In this document: positions 53,089-62,681 of the stretch, piece after piece
How the letters are laid out: each line of letters begins with the position of its first letter
Numbering within the stretch: the stretch's first letter is position 1
Source of the DNA: Bog-473 sp963726005
Lineage (GTDB): Bacteria > Actinomycetota > Acidimicrobiia > Acidimicrobiales > RAAP-2
Assembly (NCBI GenBank): GCA_963726005.1
Contig: CAVSAT010000002.1
Coordinates: 248,001-312,000 of the forward strand
Reading direction: 5' to 3'
Length of the DNA stretch: 64,000 nt
Program-made: the position numbers and the translations under genes
The notes under the pieces: model-generated
Seen by the model: the letters and a program-made list of their open reading frames with translations, nothing else
Databases searched by the model: none
What the model was told of the DNA's origin: nothing

Positions 53089-53936
53089 GGTGTCTATGAC
53101 GTTCCGCCCGAAAGCCCCTGGGTCCCGCTCAAGAGCCGGCCCCGCCTACGGCGATTCTGGCGACCGCACCCGCTGTCCCATAGAGCCATTCGGACCGAAG
53201 TGCGCCAACGTCCCAACAACAAGCACCGTTCGAGACGCGGGCCGGGCGACGCATCGTCGTCAGATGGTGATCGTCTTAGTCGTTGCGGGTCGCGTCGTCG
53301 TGCTTCGGGCCCGCAACGCAGACCGGCAACACCCGAAATGGAGTGGCACGCCGGCGGCGCTAACCAGGTGTTCTATGGTCATACCCGGCGCGCGCACTGG
53401 CTCGAATTCCCGTCCTGGCCGTCGACAGGAAGCTCTCTGAGGCGGCGGGCGGAATCGGAGCGCCGTACGGGTTTGCAGGAGCTCTGGCGGGGCCTGTAGC
53501 GGTTCAAGCTGGGACATCCGTCCAGGTCGCAATACAGGGGCGTCCAACCTGTCCATGCCGGATCAGGTGTGTTGTGGCATCAGGGTGGCTAACCAGACCT
53601 GTCAAGGGTCGCCGAACGCGGAGCAAGGACGCGGAGCGAAGCGGCGTATGGGGGGCACCTCTGGACCGCGGCAGAGCAGAGCCTCCGGGAAACCCAGGCC
53701 GGCTCACAGGGGAAAGCAAGGGATGTTGGTACAACGAGGGACCGGACAGATTCCCCGACACTTCCAAGTCGGGGCACCTTTGCCTGCTGGCGCTGGACCG
53801 ATGGTTTCGGAACTGGTAGTTCCGGGGCCTCTTGACACAGAAGGGTTCGGGCAAACCTCCTCAGCTGGGTCGCTCGGTCCTTGCCCTAATCAGCTCCATA
53901 GATATCCTCGGCAGGCTCGTAGAGGTCACCGCCGAC
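53089..53936. other. Gene-poor region with a tRNA remnant
   Basis: About 850 bases with no supported gene. The tRNA-Cys remnant (53438-53480) is the only recognisable feature. The stretch 53580-53830 has structured-looking sequence with repeats such as CGCGGAGCAAGGACGCGGAG, but I could not assign it to an RNA family. Confidence 0.5.
53438..53480 (-). pseudogene. tRNA-Cys 3'-half remnant (degenerate)
   Basis: The minus strand reads CTGCAAA (anticodon loop GCA), then a variable and T-arm region CGATTCCGCC, then acceptor CGCCGCC and T at the discriminator, as for tRNA-Cys. The 5' half is absent and the T-stem 5' arm is mutated. It is about 85% like the copy at 56107-56151. Confidence 0.65.
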
Positions 53937-55772
53937 CTAGAAACCGAAACGTTCGAAGAACAAGTCCACCAAGAACGCCAAGACGTTCGTTGGTTCGGAC
54001 ACATGCGCGCTCGAGTCCACGATGGTGGTGGATCCGCCCACATCGCCAATGTGAACGATGACAGGGTAATTCCCGTCCTCTTGGTAGGTGTGGCTACCAC
54101 CGATCGTGAAGCCACTCCCTGACGTTCCGACCGCACCGGACGAGGAAGTGCCGTCTCCCCAGTCGATGGTGGCGGCATAGTCGGTCACCGTGCCACCCGG
54201 GTCTGCGTCAGTGAAGCTGGCGACCACTCCGGACACGGGAACCGCTTGGGCAAAGAAGGGAACGCCTTCGCCCCCTTGGAGCGGGGCCGATGGTGACTGG
54301 CCTGAGAGCGCAGCATCGGTCACGGCGATGGTCTGAGTGGCGTGCGAGGGAAGGAAGTTCGAGTCCCCGGTGTAGACCGCTGAGACCAGGTGGCTTCCCT
54401 CCTCCGGGAACACTGGGTTCAGCGAAGCGGCACCGCCACTCAATTGCACGCTCCCCAGAAGTGAGCGTGCAGTCCAATCGATGAATAGGACTGATCCTGT
54501 CGGTGTTCCACCACCTGAGACAGGTGCGACCGAAGCAGTGAGCGTGGCGGTCTGGCCCTCGACGGCCGGAGTCGAGGTCAAGGTGGTGACCGTGGGTGAC
54601 CTTGTGAGGGTGCCGTGCTCGGCCAGGGTCTGGGGGACGCCGCCGCCCTGCCCACCGCCAGCACCCCCCACAGCCCAGCAGTCAGAAGCGTCAACACAAA
54701 CCACTCCGGCGAGCCCGCCTCCCTGGACGGGGTTTGGGGTTGGGACGATGGACCAGGTTTCGCCGTTCCACTGCTCAACCAGGGTCTGAAAAGGTGGGCG
54801 ACTGCCGTCGCCACCGACCGCCCAGCAGTCAGAACTGTTGACACAGACCACTCCCTCGAGCGAACTTACCTGCGTCGAGATCGGATTGGGTGTGGTGACG
54901 ACGGACCAATCCGTGCCGTTCCAGTGCTCGACAAGATTCATAAAGGCTTGGCCATCGGGCGATTGAGCCCCCACCGCCCAGCAGTCAGAACTGTCAATAC
55001 AGCTCACGCTGACGAGGTCGTTCTCACTCGCGGAGTTGACTCCGTTGGGGGTGGTGACTATTGACCAAGCCGTACCGTTCCAGTGCGCGGCAAGGGTCAC
55101 GAAAGCGGAGGTGCTATTTATTTGCCCCACCGCCCAGCAGTCAGACACGCTTGTGCAGGCGACCGCATTGAACTCGTTGTTCTGCGAGGAGCTGGTATTT
55201 GGGGTTGGCACGATGGACCAAGCACTACCATTCCAGTGCTCGGCGAAAGTCTGGGCGGCTGCGCCATTGCTTCCATACCCCACCGCCCAGCAGTCAGAGC
55301 TGCTTACACAGCTCACGCCGCCGATAATCGGAGAGGCGCTCGGAGTGGTGACGTTTGACCAAACAGTGCCGTTCCAGTGGTCCGCCAGCATCTCACCTGA
55401 AGCGCCTCCCACCGCCCAGCAGTCAGAGCTGCTGACACAGCTCACGCCGCGGAACTCAAAACCAGTGCTGGGTGTGCTGACGATTGACCAGGCGGTGCCG
55501 TTCCAGTGCTCAGCCAGGGTGTGCGCGTTGGCATTCGGCCCGCCTGGCCCCATGTTTCCCTCCCCCACCGCCCAGCAGTCAGAGGCGCCGATGCAGGTGA
55601 CTGCACTGAGAACGTTGGTCTCCGTTGGACTTGTGTCAGGCGTGGTGACGATTGACCAGGTGAACCCACTGGCCCCGGCAGGAGCGCTCGCCACGATTGC
55701 GCCGAGTCCTACTCCCGTCACGAGGAGTGCCCCAGCACCAGCCAATCGGATGAACCGTCGGATCCTAAGCAT
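53937..55772 (-). CDS. Secreted 'DCWAVG' repeat protein with Ig-like and PKD domains
   Basis: 611 residues from ATG 55772 (MLRIRRFIRLAGAGALLV), a signal peptide. Seven to eight repeats of ~45 residues, each with VxCxSSSDCWAVG and EHWNGTAWSIVxTPN, probably form a beta-propeller with a Cys pair per blade. Next come a bacterial Ig-like domain (TVTTLTSTPAVEGQTATLTA) and a PKD-like domain (ASFTDADPGGTVTDYAATID). It is an extracellular surface or adhesion protein. It is flanked by tRNA-Cys remnants, suggesting it arrived as cargo. Confidence 0.8.
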   Translation of the reverse strand: MLRIRRFIRLAGAGALLVTGVGLGAIVASAPAGASGFTWSIVTTPDTSPTETNVLSAVTCIGASDCWAVGEGNMGPGGPNANAHTLAEHWNGTAWSIVSTPSTGFEFRGVSCVSSSDCWAVGGASGEMLADHWNGTVWSNVTTPSASPIIGGVSCVSSSDCWAVGYGSNGAAAQTFAEHWNGSAWSIVPTPNTSSSQNNEFNAVACTSVSDCWAVGQINSTSAFVTLAAHWNGTAWSIVTTPNGVNSASENDLVSVSCIDSSDCWAVGAQSPDGQAFMNLVEHWNGTDWSVVTTPNPISTQVSSLEGVVCVNSSDCWAVGGDGSRPPFQTLVEQWNGETWSIVPTPNPVQGGGLAGVVCVDASDCWAVGGAGGGQGGGVPQTLAEHGTLTRSPTVTTLTSTPAVEGQTATLTASVAPVSGGGTPTGSVLFIDWTARSLLGSVQLSGGAASLNPVFPEEGSHLVSAVYTGDSNFLPSHATQTIAVTDAALSGQSPSAPLQGGEGVPFFAQAVPVSGVVASFTDADPGGTVTDYAATIDWGDGTSSSGAVGTSGSGFTIGGSHTYQEDGNYPVIVHIGDVGGSTTIVDSSAHVSEPTNVLAFLVDLFFERFGF

Positions 55773-56767
55773 GGCATCCCCCTTCCCGAGTGCTTGAGTT
55801 CCCTTCAGTTCACACTCGCAGGATCGCTGCGGCAGCCTAAGCACGGTTTACCTCGGTGTCGAGTGGTCGGAGTCCACCATCCGTCTCGTGGTCTGGCCGT
55901 CGTGTTCGACAGGCCTCCGAGCACCACTTCTTCTGCCAGCGGCCGACGATGGGGTTACGGCAGCCTGGTGCGGCTTGCTAGAAAACTCGACTTCGTCCGC
56001 CGCCGTCCGCAGCCGTACCTGAGGGTTGTGGCATGGGTGTGGCATGGACCGAGAAGGCGCGAAACGACGGATCAAAGAGTCGTGCCCCCAAGGAGGGACA
56101 ACACGTTGAGGCGGCGGGCGGAATCGAACCGCCGTATGGGGCTTTGCAGGGGCAAAAACGAGGTTCGCATCGGTGCGTCGCCGTGCATACATCCAGTTCA
56201 GGGTACGTACGAGTTCGAACCGATTCGCACTCATCCGAGGTATGCCGCGGTATCTACGCGGTATGACTCTGACTAACCCTCTCCCGGCAAACTACCTCAG
56301 GGGCGACGTTCAAGATCGCACAGCCATGTTCTGGGGACAACGGAAACACTGTGAGCCACGGCAACATCAGTAGGTCTCGGTCCGTCGGGGTAAACCCAAA
56401 TTGCTGCTCGCTAACGAGATCCCATACCAACGCCACCTGCGCTGCGGTGGACGCCTCATCGCTGACGTCAGGGGTCACCTTGCCGGCGGTAGGTGACACC
56501 CTCAGCGGAGCGAAGGCCGCGTGTTATGGGACACTCTTGGACACCAGCTCAGTTTGAGGTGTCCCATCCGCAGCTGGATGTGCGGTTGATCTGACTGACG
56601 TAGTTCTGCCGCTCGCGAGGAGCAAGCATTCGGCCGTCCGACTCAGAATGATCGCGTCCTCGACCCAGCCGATTGGGATACCCCGGAACCTGCCCTGCGC
56701 CTCACAAAATCCCCTCCTGGAACTAGCGGAGGGAGCGTTGGCGCCTTCGTCGTTTCGATCTTGGCGG
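55773..56767. other. Gene-poor region with a tRNA remnant
   Basis: About 1 kb with no gene I can support apart from the tRNA-Cys remnant. A minus-strand ORF at 56254-56499 (81 residues, with AAQVALVWDLVSEQQFGF) has plausible protein composition but no recognisable family and no clear start signal. Confidence 0.4.
56107..56151 (-). pseudogene. tRNA-Cys 3'-half remnant
   Basis: The minus strand reads CTGCAAA (anticodon GCA) then GGCGGTTCGATTCCGCC, a perfect T-arm, then acceptor CGCCGCC and T73, the tRNA-Cys discriminator. The anticodon stem and everything 5' of it are missing, as at an integration junction. Confidence 0.75.
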
Positions 56768-57566
56768 TCATCGAGATGCCCGAATCGAGTCATCCTGGGA
56801 TTCACCGTCGCTCATGTTGATGCTGCGCCCCCGGAGGACGAGCCAGAGCGCGAACACGAACTCACCCATGCCAGTGATCGCCGAGACATCCGACGAGGAG
56901 CCCCTGACGATCACGCGGATAACGGTGTCGAACGCGTAGCCCAATCCGGCGAAGGCAAGAAGTAGGCCCAGCAGCTTAGGGACAAAGCCCGACCTGTAAG
57001 CCAGGTAGGCCAGGACGAACAGACTCAGACCGAAGAGGACGAGCGCGGCATCCCAGATGTTGGTGAATGAGTTGATGTGCGCAAGCGCTTGAGTGTGCAG
57101 ACGGAGCGCTCCGATCAGCTGGCTGATGGCGACCGTGAACACTGCTGCGTACGCGGTTCGGAGCCACGCCGCCAACTTCGACAGAGCGGAATTCACGGGC
57201 TTGAACACGCGGTACAGCGCCCACGCCACGACGACATCGAGGACGGCCACCAGGTACAGGCACAGGATGCCGAAGCGGAAGATGTTCTCGTGGTCCGCGA
57301 CGTTCTTGGGCTGTCCGTGCGGCACTTCCCGGAATCACGAGCCCCTTTACAGCAACGAGGTAGCCAAAGCCCGAGAGCACTGACATGACCAGGAGTCCGA
57401 CTCCCGCAATGGTGCTGGCCGTGCGGATCGAGTGGTCCTTCTCGGCGCCCCCTTGGAGGGCTTGCGCGGGTGCGGGACCAAGATCGTGACCCGCTGCAGC
57501 CATCGCGCCGGCGCCGAGGGAGGCGCTTCTCGGGTCCGTGGGCCGGGTGAGCATTGCGTTCGTCAT
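56768..57566 (-). pseudogene. DUF4386 family membrane protein, frameshifted
   Basis: The N-terminal frame has IRTASTIAGVGLLVMSVLSG and a membrane segment, then loses phase after VIPGSAARTAQ near 57308-57310 (a GGG run). The next frame continues KNVADHENIFRFGILCLYLV and five further membrane helices. Removing one base gives a ~265-residue protein with the DUF4386 layout, paralogous to the gene at 58488. Function unknown. It is divergent from the TetR gene and shares its operators; GGAGGGACC precedes its ATG exactly as at the paralogue. Confidence 0.75.
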
Positions 57567-57585
57567 GGTCCCTCCGATGGTCTGT

Positions 57586-57623
57586 ACTTACGGTGTAAGT
57601 CATCCTATACTTACGATGTAAGG
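57586..57623. promoter_or_regulatory. Two TetR operators between the divergent DUF4386 and TetR genes
   Basis: ACTTAC-GGT-GTAAGT (57586-57600, perfect) and ACTTAC-GAT-GTAAGG (57609-57623, one mismatch), 23 bp centre to centre. They overlap a minus-strand promoter (TTGACT at 57625-57630, 17 bp, TAGGAT at 57602-57607) and a possible plus-strand -10, TATACT (57606-57611). Binding would block the DUF4386 gene and the regulator's own gene. Confidence 0.85.
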
Positions 57624-57656
57624 GAGTCAAGGCGTACGTAGCGAGGAGGCAAGCAG

Positions 57657-58334
57657 ATGTCCCAGAAGACCCAGCCGGCCACAAAGCCGCGAATCCCTCT
57701 GAGTAGGGAGAGAGTTCTGCTTGCTGCCGTCGCCTTCGCTGACCAGAGCGGGATCGCAGCGCTCAGCATGCGCAAGCTGGGCGAAGCCGTGGGTGTCGAA
57801 GCCATGTCGCTGTACAACCATGTGGCCAACAAGGACCAGCTCCTCGACGGCATGGTCGACCTGGTCTTCGGCGAGATCGAGCTGCCCGCGGGTGGAACCG
57901 ACTGGAAGACGGCGATGCGTGAGCGGGCGCAATCCGCCCGAGAGGCGCTGCGGCGTCACCCGTGGGCGATCGTCCTGATGTCGACACGGACCTCACCCGG
58001 ACCCGCCACGCTGCGCCACCATGACGCCGTCATCGGAAGCCTGCGTGCAGGGGGCTTCTCGATCCCGCTGGCCGCCCACGCGTTCTCCGCCCTCGACAGC
58101 TACATCTACGGCTTCGCGCTCCAAGAAGCCACCTTGCCCCTCGGCGATACCCCAGAGGAGACGGCGGAGGTGGCAACGATAATGATGGCGCAGGTCCCCG
58201 CGGATCAGTATCCCCACCTCACCGAGTTCACAGTCGAGCACGTCTTGCGGCCCGGTTATGACTATGGCAGCGAGTTCGGATTCGGACTGGACCTGATCCT
58301 CGACGGCCTCGAGCGAGCCCGCGACTCCATCTGA
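57657..58334 (+). CDS. TetR family repressor (TetR_C type)
   Basis: 225 residues. RERVLLAAVAFADQSGIAAL, SMRKLGEAVGVEAMSLYNHV and ANKDQLLDGMVD form the N-terminal HTH, with the recognition helix near residues 40-50. The C-terminal ligand domain (TPEETAEVATIMMAQVPADQ and neighbours) is the TetR_C_1 type seen in tetracycline and small-molecule repressors. The four matching palindromes around it make autoregulation and control of the DUF4386/DUF4389 genes very likely. Confidence 0.9.
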   Translation: MSQKTQPATKPRIPLSRERVLLAAVAFADQSGIAALSMRKLGEAVGVEAMSLYNHVANKDQLLDGMVDLVFGEIELPAGGTDWKTAMRERAQSAREALRRHPWAIVLMSTRTSPGPATLRHHDAVIGSLRAGGFSIPLAAHAFSALDSYIYGFALQEATLPLGDTPEETAEVATIMMAQVPADQYPHLTEFTVEHVLRPGYDYGSEFGFGLDLILDGLERARDSI

Positions 58335-58426
58335 ATCCTCCACCTGTCCACCTCGGGGCACCTCGTACCCGTCTTCGGGAGTGATCGGTCCGCCGCCGGC
58401 CATCCCATGGCCCTCCTGAACCGCCC

Positions 58427-58470
58427 TTGACAAACTTACGTCGTAAGTCTACGCTACTTACAACGTAAGT
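58427..58470 (+). promoter_or_regulatory. Promoter with two TetR operators for the DUF4386 gene
   Basis: -35 TTGACA (58427-58432), 17-bp spacer, -10 TACGCT (58450-58455). Operator ACTTAC-GTC-GTAAGT (58434-58448) fills the spacer, and a second, ACTTAC-AAC-GTAAGT (58456-58470), covers the transcription start. Both are perfect and 22 bp apart, the same arrangement as at 57586-57623. Confidence 0.9.
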
Positions 58471-58487
58471 TCACGAACGGAGGGACC

Positions 58488-59159
58488 ATGAAGACAGCAA
58501 CGCTGGACCGATCCATGCAACAGACACATGCGAGAACCGTGGCGGCCAAGGCCTCTCCGACGCCGAGCGCGACACCAGCCAGAAAGACCGCAGTACTTGT
58601 CGGACTGTGCTTCCTGATCGCCACCTTCACCTTCGCAATCGGCAACGCGCTCATCCACTCCTATTTCTCGAGCGCAACTGCACAAAACAGCGCCCTCATC
58701 GCTGGCGTGTTTCTTCTGGGATGCTGCGGCCTCGCGGTCGCCACCAACGGCGCGGCCATGCGGCGAGTACTCACCCCGTATGCACCGATTCGCTCGCAGG
58801 CCTACTTCGTCCTCAGGGTCACGGAGTGCCTCACGCTGGCGGCAGTAGGCGTGTACTTCCTGACCAGCCACGCGCAGTGGAATGCGTACGTGCTCGCGAT
58901 CTACGCGGTATCTGGCATGGCGGGCCTCGTTCTCTCGTCTGCCTTGCTGACATCGAGGATTGTGCCCAAGAACCTGTCCATGCTGGGTGTCGTCGGCTAC
59001 CCGATCTTCTTGGTGGGAAGCATCCTGGCCATGTTCAACCTGATCGACGTGACGCACGGCGCAGGGATGCTGGCGCTGGTCCTCGGCGGCCTCTTCGAGC
59101 TGATCTTGCCGACCTGGCTCTTCACCAAGGGATTCACTTTCAATCAGATCGAGCGCTGA
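58488..59159 (+). CDS. DUF4386 family membrane protein
   Basis: 223 residues with about six membrane helices (VLVGLCFLIATFTFAIGNAL and others) and the conserved RVTECLTLAAVGVYFL segment of DUF4386. Function unknown. GGAGGGACC sits ahead of the ATG. It is under two TetR operators and is probably co-transcribed with the DUF4389 gene 105 bp downstream. Confidence 0.85.
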   Translation: MKTATLDRSMQQTHARTVAAKASPTPSATPARKTAVLVGLCFLIATFTFAIGNALIHSYFSSATAQNSALIAGVFLLGCCGLAVATNGAAMRRVLTPYAPIRSQAYFVLRVTECLTLAAVGVYFLTSHAQWNAYVLAIYAVSGMAGLVLSSALLTSRIVPKNLSMLGVVGYPIFLVGSILAMFNLIDVTHGAGMLALVLGGLFELILPTWLFTKGFTFNQIER

Positions 59160-59263
59160 TCGAACCCCCTCAATCCCGGAGAGACGACTTCTCCGGTCGC
59201 AACCTCTGTTCCTCACGTCGTCAGCCCAAGCTTCATTTCACCTAATCCACAAAAGGAGCCATC

Positions 59264-59860
59264 GTGTCCACGTCTACCCCCTATCCCGTCCAGCTGGAGT
59301 TCCACGCCGACCGCCGCATCACTCGGTGGCGGCCCTTCGTGCAGTGGCTACTGGCCATCCCGCACCTGATGATCGCCTGGACACTGCGCTCCCTGCGCCA
59401 GGTTCTGACCCTGATCAGCCTCTTCCTGGTGCTCTTCACGAAGCGCATCCCCAGACCGATCTTCGATGCCATCGTCATGACCTACCGCTATGAATGGCGC
59501 GCCATGAGCTACGCCTTGTTCATGCACGAGGACTACCCCCCGTTCGATTTCGACCTCTCATCCGATGACGACGGGATGGAATCGCACACATCTCTGCGTC
59601 TGATCTACCCCGAGCACCTCGAGCGGTGGAAGCCGCTATACAAGTGGTTCCTCGCCGTTCCCCAGTACTTCGTTCTGGCCGCCCTCTTCGTGGCCGCGTG
59701 CGTGGGCATAGTCGTCGGGTCGTTCGCCGTGCTCGTCACCGGGCAGTGCCCCGACGTGATACGAGGCTTCCTTGTCGACGCCTACCGCTACGCGCTCCGC
59801 GTCGAGGCCTACGTCGGCTTTCTCACCGATCGGTACCCGCCGTTCAGCCTTGCCGCCTGA
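59264..59860 (+). CDS. DUF4389 family membrane protein
   Basis: 198 residues. RITRWRPFVQWLLAIPHLMI and RWKPLYKWFLAVPQYFVLAA are two homologous halves, each with a membrane helix, and YRYEWRAMSYALFMHEDYPP is conserved, as in DUF4389. Function unknown. AAAGGAGCC lies six bases before the start. Confidence 0.85.
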   Translation: MSTSTPYPVQLEFHADRRITRWRPFVQWLLAIPHLMIAWTLRSLRQVLTLISLFLVLFTKRIPRPIFDAIVMTYRYEWRAMSYALFMHEDYPPFDFDLSSDDDGMESHTSLRLIYPEHLERWKPLYKWFLAVPQYFVLAALFVAACVGIVVGSFAVLVTGQCPDVIRGFLVDAYRYALRVEAYVGFLTDRYPPFSLAA

Positions 59861-60264
59861 AAGGACATCGCCGATGTCTGAGCTGAAAATGACCCGAAAC
59901 GGAGCACCGAACAGAAGCCGACTCCAGACCGCGACACTGTCCCAATCGGGCCGTTCCCGGGCTGGCAACAGTCGCGAGCGGTCCAGCCAAACACACGGTT
60001 GCTGTGCGGTGCCGTTGGCCAAAGGGAGGGACGCCCGATCGTGCCGGCCAAGAGCTCACGCTCCATCGACAAAGTGCCCCAAAACGCGCAGGCGACTTCG
60101 GGCCGACGCGTAGCTCCCATGTGCCGTACGTGGGCAGGAATCATGTCGCTGCCACGTTGAACGGATCGGGCCGCCCCGTAGTCCGACACCTCAACCTCGG
60201 CCGCCCGGCAATCTCATTCGCCCACATCTGGACATGACGGGGCGGCCTCCCCGGTCATGGATGA
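59861..60264. other. Intergenic region before the sulfur-stress operon
   Basis: About 400 bases. A short basic ORF at 59874-60113 (MSELKMTRNGAPNRSRLQTA, about 79 residues) follows the DUF4389 gene, but its composition suggests non-coding GC-rich sequence. Nothing else is recognised. Confidence 0.4.
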
Positions 60265-60320
60265 TTGAATACCCGGGGGGGCATCATGCTATAGTTTCCT
60301 CTATACCCCCCTGGGTATTC
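60265..60320 (+). promoter_or_regulatory. Promoter flanked by two inverted CsoR/CstR-type operators
   Basis: GAATACCCGGGGGGGCAT (60267-60284) and its inverted counterpart ending CCCTGGGTATTC (60302-60320) match in 16 of 18 positions when one is reversed. Between them is an extended -10, TGCTATAGT (60287-60295), with a weak -35 TTGAAT at 60265-60270. The ATACCC/GGG-tract pattern is what CsoR, RcnR and CstR repressors bind. A bound repressor would close the promoter of the MMPL-cstR operon. Confidence 0.8.
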
Positions 60321-60376
60321 GCCGGACGCTCTTGCTGGTCAAGATGCGCCTGCCGGTCTGACCAAAGGATGGCCTG

Positions 60377-62632
60377 ATGGCAGCGTCCCACGGAATCGGT
60401 TTGGACTCACCGCACGTGGCGGGCCGAACGGCGCTGGCGGACCCTCCGGCCGGGATCCCGGCCAACGTGCGCGGAAGCAACGACGCCCCCGGCGCCAGGC
60501 CTCCTGCCCCGTTCGCCCGTCTTGGCACATGGGCCGCCACCCACTTTCGGAGGGTGCTCATGGGATGGGTCCTGGTGGTCCTCGTGTTCGGTATCTTCGC
60601 CATCCATGTCGAGAACGCACTCGCCGGTGCCGGGTGGCAGGCATCGAACAGCCAGTCGGTCGCGGCCCGGGCCATCGTCGAGAAGCACTTCTCAGGGCTC
60701 GGCGCCACCGGCTTGCAGGTCGTCGTCGTCGATCATCACGGTCCGATCGCGGCGGACCCCAAGGCCCAGGCCGCAATAGTGAGGGCGACCCATGTGCTCC
60801 GCGGCGATCCGCGGGTCTCGATCGTCGTGCCACCTCAAGCCGGCGTCTCGGTGTCGCGCGACGGTCGGACGGCAATCATCACCGCCGGATCCGCCGCCAA
60901 CTCCAACAAGATGGTGCAAGCGGCCGACTCGGTGCAGCCGAGGTTGGCGGCTCTGTCCTCGTCCGGCGTCACCGTGACCCTTACTGGCAATAGCGCCCTG
61001 TGGGCGAACTTCAACACCGCCAACCGCTCGGCCATGCTGCGCTCGGAGATGCTGTCGTGGCCAGTGACGATCGTTATCTTGGTGATCGCCTTCGGGAGCC
61101 TGGTGGCGGCCGGGCTACCCCTGCTCTTGACCATGGCCGGACTACTGGTCGCGGCAGGCGCTCTGGTCATCACCACCAAGTTCGTGCCCGTCTCCATTTG
61201 GGCGCTCAACTTCGCACTGATGTTCGCCCTCGCGCTGGGCATCGACTACGCGCTCTTCTTGGTCATGCGCTTTCGTGCCGCCCTCAGACGCCGCGACGCG
61301 ACGCCCGGCGACCGCGAAGCGATCGTTGCGTCCGTGGCCGAGACGGTCGACACTGCCGGCAAGGCGGTGGCGTTCAGTGCGCTGACGGTGCTCGCATCAC
61401 TGGCGGCCATCATGATCGTGCCGAGCCCAGCGTTTCGGTCGATGGCCTTTGGGATCATGCTGTCTGTCGTCGCCGTGCTCGCAGCCACCCTCACACTCCT
61501 GCCCGCCGTGCTCGGCAAGCTCGGGACCAACATCAACAAGGGCACGATCCGGCTGCGCCGAGGCGCTCGGCCCGAGGGTGAGGGCTCGCTCGACCGGATC
61601 CTGCACCGGTGGGGCAACTTCTTGTGGCGTCATCCCTTCCCCGCCGGTGCCGCAGCGCTGGTCCTACTCCTTCTCGCCGCCGCGCCCATCATCGGCATGC
61701 GGACCAACATGCCTTCGATCACGATCGTGCCGGCCAGTGCCAACGCCCGGATCGGCTACAACGAGGTGACCAGTGCATTCGGACCCGGCGCTCCGGGCAC
61801 ACTGCAAGTTGTGGTCCCTCGAAGCGAACAGGCCCGCGCCCTTTCCGTGCTGGCCCACGCGTCCGGTGTGGCCCGTGTCGTGCCAGGACCGACCAGGGCC
61901 GGGTGGACTCTCGACCAGGTGGTCCCCGCGACGGGGCCCTCGACGCCCGCGACCGGGACGACCATCGACCACCTCCGCTCCGTTTTGCCGGCCGGGACGA
62001 TGATCGGCGGGGCGGCGGCCGAGAACCACGACCTCCAGCAAACGCTGGCGTCATACACGCCACTCGTCCTCGCCATTCTGGGCGTCCTCGGGTTCTTGTT
62101 GTTGCTGATCGCCCTCGGCGCTCCACTGATCGCTGCACTCGGCGTGCTGATCACGGCCCTCTCAGCGGCCGGGGCCTTCGGCATCGGCCGGCTCATCTTC
62201 CAGAACGGCTACCTGTCCGGAGTCCTCGGATTCCAGCCCCAGGGTTTCATCGACGCCTGGGCCCCACTCTTCTTCGGAGCCATGGTGTTCGGGGTTGCCA
62301 TGGACTACACGCTGTTCATGCTTTCGGCGGCCAAGGAGCGCTACGAGACGCACCCAGAACCTGAGCACGCCATGGTCGGGTCGATGCGCTCATCGGGACG
62401 CGTCGTGCTCTCAGCGGCCGCAGTCATGATCGCGGTGTTCTTGACCTTCGCCCTCTCGGGACCTCTGGCCCCCAAGGAGATGGGCGTGATCTTGGCCATC
62501 GCGGTTGCGCTCGATGCCCTCGTGGTGCGCCTGGTGGTGCTGCCGGTCGTTCTGCGGTTGAGCGGGCACGGGGCCTGGCACCAGCCGAAATGGCTTGGGC
62601 GGATTCTGCCCAACGTGAAGTTCTCGCACTGA
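60377..62632 (+). CDS. MMPL/RND-family membrane transporter
   Basis: 751 residues. Two halves, each with a large outside loop after the first helix (VLMGWVLVVLVFGIFAI and FPAGAAALVLLLLAAAPIIG) and five further helices. The proton-relay Asp-Tyr pairs are in ALGIDYALFLVMRF and GVAMDYTLFMLSAA, as in MmpL proteins. The N-terminal 50 residues are Pro/Ala-rich cytoplasmic. It exports lipids or other hydrophobic compounds. It heads the operon controlled by the CstR-like repressor; AAAGGA lies seven bases before the ATG. Confidence 0.92.
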   Translation: MAASHGIGLDSPHVAGRTALADPPAGIPANVRGSNDAPGARPPAPFARLGTWAATHFRRVLMGWVLVVLVFGIFAIHVENALAGAGWQASNSQSVAARAIVEKHFSGLGATGLQVVVVDHHGPIAADPKAQAAIVRATHVLRGDPRVSIVVPPQAGVSVSRDGRTAIITAGSAANSNKMVQAADSVQPRLAALSSSGVTVTLTGNSALWANFNTANRSAMLRSEMLSWPVTIVILVIAFGSLVAAGLPLLLTMAGLLVAAGALVITTKFVPVSIWALNFALMFALALGIDYALFLVMRFRAALRRRDATPGDREAIVASVAETVDTAGKAVAFSALTVLASLAAIMIVPSPAFRSMAFGIMLSVVAVLAATLTLLPAVLGKLGTNINKGTIRLRRGARPEGEGSLDRILHRWGNFLWRHPFPAGAAALVLLLLAAAPIIGMRTNMPSITIVPASANARIGYNEVTSAFGPGAPGTLQVVVPRSEQARALSVLAHASGVARVVPGPTRAGWTLDQVVPATGPSTPATGTTIDHLRSVLPAGTMIGGAAAENHDLQQTLASYTPLVLAILGVLGFLLLLIALGAPLIAALGVLITALSAAGAFGIGRLIFQNGYLSGVLGFQPQGFIDAWAPLFFGAMVFGVAMDYTLFMLSAAKERYETHPEPEHAMVGSMRSSGRVVLSAAAVMIAVFLTFALSGPLAPKEMGVILAIAVALDALVVRLVVLPVVLRLSGHGAWHQPKWLGRILPNVKFSH

Positions 62633-62681
62633 GCGGTCCCTACGAGCCCGAGATTTCACCTGCGACGAAAGAGGAGTGGCC

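Noticed and set aside
53580..53830. Group II intron or other large ribozyme
   Set aside because: Structured-looking sequence, but no domain V hairpin or intron-encoded protein could be found; left unassigned.
56254..56499. 81-codon minus-strand ORF
   Set aside because: Plausible composition but no start signal, no family and no neighbour support; mentioned only in the intergenic entry.
59874..60113. 79-codon basic ORF after the DUF4389 gene
   Set aside because: Arg/Ser-rich low-complexity composition typical of non-coding GC-rich DNA.
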